NCBI GenBank assembly: GCA_022844565.1
Contig: JALHLK010000005.1
Location: 114,875 to 178,874 of the forward strand
Reading direction: 5' to 3'
Source of the DNA: Saprospiraceae bacterium
Lineage (GTDB): Bacteria; Bacteroidota; Bacteroidia; Chitinophagales; Saprospiraceae
DNA length: 64,000 bases
Shown here: positions 28,399 to 36,347 of the stretch, one piece after another
Numbering within the stretch: the first letter of the stretch is position 1
How the letters are laid out: each line of letters begins with the position of its first letter
The notes under the pieces: generated by a model
What the model saw: only the letters and a program-made list of their open reading frames with translations
The model's database searches: none
What the model was told of the DNA's origin: nothing
Translations under genes and position numbers: made by a program

Positions 28399-30408
28399 TT
28401 ATCTATTTCTAGGGTTATCAATTACTGGAAACTGTGCAATTCGAAGTGTGGTGCATCCATAAGGTATTAATTCTAACTCTTCAACAGGTGTGTATAGTTC
28501 AATATAAGGATGCGATTGTATTGGGATTTTGCCTGTAGAATTCATTGATTTTTCCCAAAATGGAATCTGTCTTCCTTTTATTTTGATTGAAATTGGAGCA
28601 TTTGGAAGATTCCATGGATAATCGGAATAAGAAGCGGAAATATCAACTTTTAAAGAATCTGCATTAATTTGGTTTTCGATGATGCCATAATTCCATTTTG
28701 AAGGAGTAGTTACTTCAAAAAAAGTATCATCAAATTCTTCGGTCTTGACTTCTCTCCAATCTTCTTCTAATTTTAAAGCATAGACTAAAGGCCCTCTTTC
28801 GATTCCTAAGGAATTTTCGTACCACCTTGAAAATGCAATATTCATTGGCAATTGAAGCTCTACTACATCGTTTTCAGACCACTTACGATTCAAAATAAAA
28901 ATCTTTTCCTTATTGTACTTTTGAATTTGTCCGTTTACTTTTATTACAGGATTATTGCACCACTCAGGAATACGAAGGTGAAATGGAAAAGTATTATCAT
29001 TTTTAGTATTGTAAGTAAATTTTATTAAATCCGAAAAAGGGTAATTGGTTTCTTCCGTAAAACTTACCTCTTGCCCATTTGCGACCTTAGCATTTACTTT
29101 AGATGCACCATAAACTAAAGCAGCTAAGCCATTATCGGCTGTTGCGTACCAAAGGTTTTGTACAAACTTTGGAAAACCTTGGTGCATATTGGTCACACAA
29201 CAAGGGTATCCTGTCGTAGTACCAAATACGATCCTCCCTACCCTGTCATTGAAAAAATTTCGGCTTTTATCTGTTATCTCGATTTGATTCACTTGTTGGA
29301 AATATTGCTTTGTTTTATAGTTGTCATCAACTTGGGTTGGCAAGACATTAAATGCTATTTTTTCTAAGTAATCAGCAAAAAAAACATCTCCTGTAATTGG
29401 CAAAATACTTTCAAAAGAATACATAAACTCAACTGCTGAACACAATTCAGAACCTTGTGTTGGGTCATTGCCATGGAGATTTTCGTCGCCACCATACATT
29501 CCATTTACATATCCATGGACATCCTTCAAAGCCATAAGTCCTTCTTTTACAGCATCCATATATTTCGATTCAGGATGTTGTTGGTAATAAATCAAAGGCT
29601 CTTTAATTCCTTGTGCTACATTCACACAGTGAAGTATAGGGAGTGGATTGAGCTTTCTGATGGTGTTATTTGATAGTTTGGTAGTCTAGTCGAAGGTTTG
29701 TTTATGAATGATCTCAGCTAAATCAAGTAGATATTTATCTTTGCAAATGTTGTAATACCAATATACAATCTGAAGGTTATCTCCTCCCCTCTGTTCTGCC
29801 CAATAAGTCCATTTTCCAAGTGGTTTGGTAGGAAGTGTGGCCAATTGATATCTAAAATATTTATCAAAAAAAGAAAGAACCCTTTTATCATTTGTAGCTG
29901 TATAATATTGCTGCATGACTTTAAGCATAACCATTTTTGGCCACCAATCTTCACTCATCGTTTGTTGAGTTCCTTTAATTTTTTTCATTGTTTTTTCATC
30001 AAAAGGAATCGGGCCAAAATAACCATCAGGCCTTTGTTTTGTTAAGCTCCATTCCACCCATTCTTTGGCTTTTGCTATGAGCTTTGGATCATCGAGTATA
30101 TATGCTAAAGGCAACAATCCGTCTATCCAATAAGGACCTCGCTCCCAGCTATCACCTGAGCCCCCAAGCCAACCATTGTTTGGGCCACATACTACAGAAT
30201 ACACACTGTCTAAATGTCCTGTAAGCCCTTCTTTTTGGGTTAAAAGCATTTTTTTTAACCAGCCTTCGGGTTTAATTGAGCCCAAAGGTAGTGGAGTATA
30301 TGGTTGTGCAATTAAAGGCGCTTGATTGGTAATATAATGTTGGTTTCTACTTTGTCCTTGTACCAACAAAGTTGTAATAACCATCAAAAACACATACAAA
30401 TATTTCAT
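28399..30408 (-). pseudogene. GH127 (DUF1680, beta-L-arabinofuranosidase-like) gene interrupted by one in-frame TAG
   Basis: ORFs 29686-30408 and 28399-29625 share one frame; conceptual translation ...IIHKQTFD*TTKLSNNTIRKLNPLPILHCVNVAQGIKEPLIYYQQ... joins both halves; GSELCSAVEFMYSFE and YPCCVTNMHQG are DUF1680-type motifs. Confidence 0.85.
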
Positions 30409-30657
30409 TGAATAAAAATTAAAAATTATAACTATAAGTTTATTCTATAATTAAGAATATTCTTTTTAACAATACAATAATAAGTAAAATTTACGTTGAA
30501 AATTAAAAAATGCCCCCTAAGTTTTTATCACTACACCTAACGTACTTTTTAACATACACCTTGTCCTTTCCTTTTTCGTATTCTTTTGACTTTGAAAATG
30601 AGTATTTACACTGTTGATATTTATTTTAACAATAATCGCTTGGCCATCCCCTAGTAG

Positions 30658-32121
30658 TTAATTGCTTTTACCTTTTGGAGCCCCTGCTATTAAATCAAGT
30701 TGATTAAATGTCGCAAAAGCATTTGAATTGTTATTTTTGAGCATGACGTAAATATCGTTTAAGCCATTGGCTCCTCTTATTGCTTGAATGAAATGTCCTT
30801 TTTTAACATTTTTATACGTACCTATTAATTTGCCAGTAGGTGAATTTAGTCTAAATTCTAAATCGCCTACTCCATTTATATTAGATATATTAAACTCTAA
30901 AAAGTAGTAACCAGTGCCTAAATTAATATTTTTGAAAACTAAAGGCTTTCCTGCTTCAATATTTAATGGCGATTCTTTTTTTAGGGAAACGGCATAAGGT
31001 TGATTTATTTTAACACTAGGCACACCTTCTAATGTTTGATTCACAGGAATGATACTTCCATCTTTCGTGTAATCTAACTTGTCAATACATACCGATCTTT
31101 GAGTCCATGTACCCATATTTTTAAACTCATCCTGCCTCCATGATGATAAGGCGGATGTATGGTAAAATAAATAATCTTGACCATGGTATTCTGCAATGCC
31201 TACATGGTTGGATTGCGTAAGACGCCAAGGCACATAACTTTTACCAGGTAGTGCAGGGCCATTGTTGACATTTACACCCAATTCATAATTTACGACACCT
31301 CCGTATGTATAAGGCCCAAGGATGTTGTCAGCATAGGAGTAAGCTATTTCTGATTTGTCTCTATTTGGATCATCGGGATTATCTTTATCAATTTTATTTC
31401 CATATTTCGTATGATAGGATATATAGTACTTGTCATTTTTTTTATGGAGCCAAATTGCCTCCATAAATCGGTCTGTGCCTAGATCTAACTCCTTAGCTTT
31501 AGTCTCCAACTCCATCATATTATCTTTCAATTTTGCTATTTTCTCGTGCCCCCATAGTAGATAAAATGTTCCATCATTGTCTTCAAAAACAGCTGGGTCG
31601 ATGCCTGAAGTTCCTTCTATTTTAGGATTTAGAACTTTAAAGTGTTTATCTGGAGCGTCACTGACCGCTACTCCGATAAAAGAAGTAACAACCCTACCTG
31701 GAGCTCCATTTGTTCTTACCGAATCTGTGTGGTGAATCCAAACAGGATAGTACAAGTAATATTTACCGTCGCGATAAATCATATCCGGTGCCCAAAGTGC
31801 CCAGTCTTGTTTTTGTACAGTACTTGGCATGATGTCATCAATGTTAAAAATTGGCCCGTGATCAACCCAAGTTTTCATATCTGCTGTAGAAAAAGTATGA
31901 TATTTATGCATAGTAGGATAACCGCCCCCTTCATCACTGTCTACCGAAGTGACCATCCACATTCTACCGTCAGGCAATACTCTTGGAGATGCATCTGCGG
32001 TATACATATGGGTTATTACAGGATTGCCATAAGGGTAAGGTTTTACATTTTTATTTGGCTTTTGTGCAATTATTAGTGTTTGAAAGAATAATCCAATAAG
32101 GATGATTTTTAATATTTTCAT
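30658..32121 (-). CDS. Glycoside hydrolase family 43-like protein with C-terminal carbohydrate-binding-like domain
   Basis: 'NPVITHMYTADASPRVLPDGRMWMVTS', 'WAPDMIYRDGKYYLYYPV', 'IDPAVFEDNDGTFYLLWG', 'MEAIWLHKKNDKYYISYHT' five-blade propeller motifs. Confidence 0.9.
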   Translation of the reverse strand: MKILKIILIGLFFQTLIIAQKPNKNVKPYPYGNPVITHMYTADASPRVLPDGRMWMVTSVDSDEGGGYPTMHKYHTFSTADMKTWVDHGPIFNIDDIMPSTVQKQDWALWAPDMIYRDGKYYLYYPVWIHHTDSVRTNGAPGRVVTSFIGVAVSDAPDKHFKVLNPKIEGTSGIDPAVFEDNDGTFYLLWGHEKIAKLKDNMMELETKAKELDLGTDRFMEAIWLHKKNDKYYISYHTKYGNKIDKDNPDDPNRDKSEIAYSYADNILGPYTYGGVVNYELGVNVNNGPALPGKSYVPWRLTQSNHVGIAEYHGQDYLFYHTSALSSWRQDEFKNMGTWTQRSVCIDKLDYTKDGSIIPVNQTLEGVPSVKINQPYAVSLKKESPLNIEAGKPLVFKNINLGTGYYFLEFNISNINGVGDLEFRLNSPTGKLIGTYKNVKKGHFIQAIRGANGLNDIYVMLKNNNSNAFATFNQLDLIAGAPKGKSN

Positions 32122-32146
32122 ACTTTAATTTTATTTTATCTAAGAC

Positions 32147-32162
32147 ATTACTTGCAAGTAAT
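32147..32162. promoter_or_regulatory. Perfect 16-bp palindrome ATTACTTGCAAGTAAT in divergent intergenic region
   Basis: ATTACTTG is the exact reverse complement of CAAGTAAT; lies between the divergent 32121(-) and 32309(+) starts. Confidence 0.5.
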
Positions 32163-32204
32163 ATATAATACCACAAATGAAATGAAAATTAAGGTAGCAA
32201 AACA

Positions 32205-32230
32205 GCTCTCTTGTACCGATGTTTTGCTCT
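32205..32230. promoter_or_regulatory. Direct repeat GCTCT-N16-GCTCT (21-bp period), candidate regulator site
   Basis: AGCTCT at 32204 and TGCTCT at 32225, just upstream of the TTG...TAGTTTTG promoter-like sequence. Confidence 0.4.
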
Positions 32231-32276
32231 TAAATTTAAAAAATATGACTGACTTGAAAATGCTTTGATCAATGTG

Positions 32277-32284
32277 TAGTTTTG
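32277..32284 (+). promoter_or_regulatory. Putative -7 box (TAGTTTTG) with TTG at 32254
   Basis: Fits Bacteroidota TTG-N20-TAnnTTTG; 25 bp before the start of the beta-helix gene. Confidence 0.45.
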
Positions 32285-32308
32285 TAATAAATATTTATAT
32301 TTTTACTT

Positions 32309-34183
32309 ATGAAGAAAAATATTGCCTTGTTAGTTGCTGTATTTATATTTATATCGAAAAATCATGCGCAAAAGATTGATACTTACGAATGGCCTATTGC
32401 TGAAAATGAAGCTATTCTATCTGACAAATACAAAGTATCTATTATTGAAGGTAATGACACGTTAAATTCTATGGTCATCCAATCAAAGTCTAAGGACTTG
32501 GAGATACCTGACTTTGCCAGAGAAATGCGTGGCGGTAGAACTTTTAATTGGACTATGTTTTCTTCAGATTTTAGCAAACCTCTTAAGATTATCGTTGAAA
32601 AAATATTTGGCACTCCCACCAATGATATAGAAATTGTGCCATCCCCATTCAAGATTAATAAAAAAATCCTGAACAATGGTCAAAAAGTTGAAATCATACT
32701 TAATGAACCAAAATATGTATGTATAAACTTTAAATCACAGGACAATATTCATACGAGTGATGGTGTAGTAAAACACATGTTAATGATTTTTGGAGATCCC
32801 TTAGAAACGGATGTACCTGTAAAAAATGATCCAAAAGTTCATGTCTATTCTAAAATATCTACTGTAAAACAAATGGATGATGCAGATATCATATATTTCC
32901 CTAAGGGATACCATGATTTAAAAGTACAATATGACGATGTTAGTAATATGGCAAAGTCTATTAATAAAAGAGGAAAAAAGGTTTACTTTGAAGGTGGAGC
33001 TTATGTACATGGAAGAATTTATAATGCGACGAACGGTAACGTAAAAATATATGGAAGGGGTGTATTATCTGGTAGAGATTTCAAATGGAGTGAGCGATTA
33101 GCACAAAATGGTGGTAAGCCTGGAGTAGATTCATACACAGCGAATAATGCTCATATTGGATTTAGTTCACCTGCTGGATCTAATACAATTGAAGGCATTG
33201 TGGTATGTGATGGTGCTGGTCATGGAGTCAATCTAGGTATTAGTAATAATGTATACCGCAATTTTAAAACTTGGGCATGGCATCCTAACAATGACGGCAT
33301 GCGACCTTGGGGTGTCAATAATACTATCGCAAATTGTTTCGTTCGTGCATGTGATGATGCTATGTACAACAAAGGGCTGACTGTTACAAATACTATCTTT
33401 TGGCAAGGTTTTAATGGATCTATCATTACGACAGGATGGGATGGAGCGTATAATACTGAAAATTCCCTACTTAAGGACAACTACATCATCTATCCCGAAT
33501 GGAGAGGGCTTGGGAATAACAATGGTATCGTCATGTCTCAACAAGATTTTGACATGTCAGGTACCAATGTCGTAATCGAAAATCTTACTGTTGATGGTAA
33601 TGTACCAGCTTTGGTTAATCTTAAAACAAATTCTGGTAAAACTGACTTTGTATTACCAACAGACTTTGGTGGTAAGATTGGAAAAATAGATAATATTCAC
33701 CTTAAAAATGTAGTAGTTACCGGAAATCAAGCAACCTTCAATGGTGATGCTTTTCAACAAACGCCTATACCATCTAAAAATGTGATCAAAGGTGCTATTA
33801 TGAAAAGTGGTGAAATCTTTTTTACGTCCAATGTTAGCTTTACCAATGTTACGATAAATGGAAAATGTATAAGCGATCTTCCTATAAATGATTATTTTAC
33901 GATTGACCCAATGACTACGAAAAATATACAGATAAACAGTTGTGATGTGGTAAGTACTAGCATAAACGAATCAATTGAAGACCAATACACTGTTTTCCCA
34001 AACCCTTCATCGTCAATTTTAAACCTAACAAAACATGCTAAATTATTAGAAATTTTTAATTCAAATGGTCAAAAAGTCATTTCAATAAAGGAGGCAAGTA
34101 GTGTAGATATTTCTGGTTTGAAAAGTGGGTTATATTTTATGATAATTGAAAACTCAAAATCTCTAAGATTTTTAAAATATTGA
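32309..34183 (+). CDS. Secreted right-handed beta-helix protein (GH28/GH49-like) with T9SS C-terminal sorting domain
   Basis: Signal peptide; 'IYFPKGYHDLKV', 'KIYGRGVLSGRDFKW', 'HPNNDGMRPWGVNNTIANCFVRACDDAMY'; C-terminal 'YTVFPNPSSSILNL...DISGLKSGLYFMIIENSKSLRFLKY' T9SS type A-like. Confidence 0.85.
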   Translation: MKKNIALLVAVFIFISKNHAQKIDTYEWPIAENEAILSDKYKVSIIEGNDTLNSMVIQSKSKDLEIPDFAREMRGGRTFNWTMFSSDFSKPLKIIVEKIFGTPTNDIEIVPSPFKINKKILNNGQKVEIILNEPKYVCINFKSQDNIHTSDGVVKHMLMIFGDPLETDVPVKNDPKVHVYSKISTVKQMDDADIIYFPKGYHDLKVQYDDVSNMAKSINKRGKKVYFEGGAYVHGRIYNATNGNVKIYGRGVLSGRDFKWSERLAQNGGKPGVDSYTANNAHIGFSSPAGSNTIEGIVVCDGAGHGVNLGISNNVYRNFKTWAWHPNNDGMRPWGVNNTIANCFVRACDDAMYNKGLTVTNTIFWQGFNGSIITTGWDGAYNTENSLLKDNYIIYPEWRGLGNNNGIVMSQQDFDMSGTNVVIENLTVDGNVPALVNLKTNSGKTDFVLPTDFGGKIGKIDNIHLKNVVVTGNQATFNGDAFQQTPIPSKNVIKGAIMKSGEIFFTSNVSFTNVTINGKCISDLPINDYFTIDPMTTKNIQINSCDVVSTSINESIEDQYTVFPNPSSSILNLTKHAKLLEIFNSNGQKVISIKEASSVDISGLKSGLYFMIIENSKSLRFLKY

Positions 34184-34243
34184 GTATTTACAATAAATTA
34201 GGCCTGTTGAATAATGAAATATCAAATCTGAAGATATTAATCA

Positions 34244-36262
34244 TTACTTCTCCAAATCCATCAACAAAATCCCATACCCAATCCCCGTCACATCATCAAT
34301 TTTAGCATACTGAAATGCTATACGTTTGCCATCCGGACTCACTACAGGATTACTTGCTTTATAATTTTCATTGTCATTAAAATAAGTGAGTCGTTCCATT
34401 TTTCCAGAACCATCAAGTTGAAGACGGTATAAATCGATCAAATTCCAGCTTTTGTAATCTTTGTAAAATGGTCTATGTCTGTTACTTTCTACCAAAGTTG
34501 ATTTACCATCTGGAAAAATGGTTTCGGGTTCATCGTATCGCTCATGGTTTTTGGAATAGCTTACTATTTCACCGCTATTCATATCAAAACCCATCGTCTC
34601 TGACTCGTGCACTATCCTTGGAAAATGGGCATTAAAAATGAGTTCATTGTCATGGGGTGGTCTAAAATCTTGGGGCTCTAGCCTCCAGTTATTAACGGGT
34701 GCGGGCAAATCCTTTTCTGAAAACAGTAATTTTTTGTTTAGCAATTTAGGTATACCATTTTCATAGACAATCTCAGCATAAAACATATTAGGATCCATGA
34801 CCCAAGCTATTTTAAGTGCATGTCTAGATACAGCTATGCCTTCTTTTAGTGTTATGCCAAGTGGTGTTGGCGGAGACTTAAGATCTTTTTTCATTATCCA
34901 AACCTGACAATTTTCTGGTTTACGCGCTTCCCAAGGGTTTTCTTTTTTAAAGAAGTCTGCACCAGTCAGCAAATAATCTCCATTGGACAAATAATGTACC
35001 CTTTGAAAGCCGTAATGGTAAAAATGTTGAGTCAACGGCTTTATCTGTTTTGTTTGTAAATCGATCTCGTAGGCATCGCCAAAAGTTTTGTTCATAAATG
35101 CTACTTTTTTGCCATCAGAAGAGAATGCTGCCCTTTCACCAAAATCTGTAAGTCTAGTAATATTTGCAGGGAGAAAATCAGGGTGATGTAATATCCCTAC
35201 CTGCTCTGTATACCCATCTGGTTTATCATTATACCCAGCAATTTTTGATCGTCTCAGAACCTCATTATGAATCCTGTGTGACCAAGCTACAAATTTTTCT
35301 TCATTAGCTTGCTCTATTTCTGGTGTACTTGTACTATTGCTTGGAATATCATTTAGAGATACCCCCCACTTCCCAAGTAAAACCCAATAGGTGGCTGCAT
35401 CGGAATGATCCACGCTATTTTGTACATATTTGCCGTCTATAAATAACTTGCCTAGCTCGCTAGTTTTAAATTGGTTGTAATAAGCTTCTCCTTTTTGACT
35501 ACCACTCACAATTCCGTGTTGCCCTATGGCACCACATTCAAAATATTGAATTTTTCCTGACTTAGCCATCTCTTTCATGTAAGCACATGCTGAGGCATCC
35601 TCTCTGCAGTTAGCAACATTTTGAGGTGCTTCCATCGTTCCTTGGTGCCAGAAAGAGTTGGTCCAATGAGCGATAAATCTAAGCTTTTTTAGGACTTTAG
35701 TATTTTTAGTGGAAATACAGTGCTTTACTAAGATGGCTGGTTCTGTAGTAGACCCCCAAATAAGCACATTGATAACATCTTTTTCATTCTTAGTTAGGTC
35801 AATTAAATTTTTTACAGTCGTATAATTACTTAAATCTTTGTAATCTTTACCAACATCAAACTTTTCCGAGCTCTCTTTAATACTCGATTGCTGAAAATTA
35901 ATTCCTGATGGGTATCCACCTAAATATTTATTTAAGTTAGCAATATCTTTTTCATATGCTTTTGTAAAATATGATGTAGCCCATTTACCCTGGTCTACAC
36001 TTTCTTTATGTTCTTTTCTATGTGTGCTGGCGACGACGATACCTTTCGTTTCAAATTCATTGCTCATCAATAAATAGCCCGCCATAGCTGAAATATCATC
36101 AGGATCATTGACTGTACCCATATGGTTTTTACCGGGGATACTTTTATCGCTCATGTCGGTATAAATCCATACTTTGGGCTTGGATTGTGCTTGAGAGTAT
36201 TGAGAAGTGAAAAAGAAGAATACTAGAAACGGTAAGAAGATGATGTAATCTGGTTTTTTCAT
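34244..36262 (-). CDS. Nucleoside-hydrolase-like (DUF1593/Sde182-type) N-domain fused to TolB/PD40-like beta-propeller
   Basis: N-domain 'KPKVWIYTDMSDKSIPG...NDPDDISAMAGYLLMSNEFETKGIVVAST'; C-terminal 'AAFSSDGKKVAFMNK', 'NPVVSPDGKRIAFQYA'. Confidence 0.75.
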   Translation of the reverse strand: MKKPDYIIFLPFLVFFFFTSQYSQAQSKPKVWIYTDMSDKSIPGKNHMGTVNDPDDISAMAGYLLMSNEFETKGIVVASTHRKEHKESVDQGKWATSYFTKAYEKDIANLNKYLGGYPSGINFQQSSIKESSEKFDVGKDYKDLSNYTTVKNLIDLTKNEKDVINVLIWGSTTEPAILVKHCISTKNTKVLKKLRFIAHWTNSFWHQGTMEAPQNVANCREDASACAYMKEMAKSGKIQYFECGAIGQHGIVSGSQKGEAYYNQFKTSELGKLFIDGKYVQNSVDHSDAATYWVLLGKWGVSLNDIPSNSTSTPEIEQANEEKFVAWSHRIHNEVLRRSKIAGYNDKPDGYTEQVGILHHPDFLPANITRLTDFGERAAFSSDGKKVAFMNKTFGDAYEIDLQTKQIKPLTQHFYHYGFQRVHYLSNGDYLLTGADFFKKENPWEARKPENCQVWIMKKDLKSPPTPLGITLKEGIAVSRHALKIAWVMDPNMFYAEIVYENGIPKLLNKKLLFSEKDLPAPVNNWRLEPQDFRPPHDNELIFNAHFPRIVHESETMGFDMNSGEIVSYSKNHERYDEPETIFPDGKSTLVESNRHRPFYKDYKSWNLIDLYRLQLDGSGKMERLTYFNDNENYKASNPVVSPDGKRIAFQYAKIDDVTGIGYGILLMDLEK

Positions 36263-36347
36263 TTTTTTTATTTTAGATAAAATGACTTACAGGGAGCAAA
36301 ATTAATATCATAAACTTTTTTCGAATTTTCCCTTTAGTATCATAATT

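Noticed and set aside
28230-28421. Minus-strand 63-aa ORF
   Set aside because: It spans the intergenic element and the GH127 3' end with no protein-family signal; likely spurious.
28399-30408. Treating 28399-29625 and 29686-30408 as two independent genes or as a frameshift
   Set aside because: Both halves are in one frame and the gap is a readable coding sequence with a single TAG, so one interrupted gene is the simpler reading.
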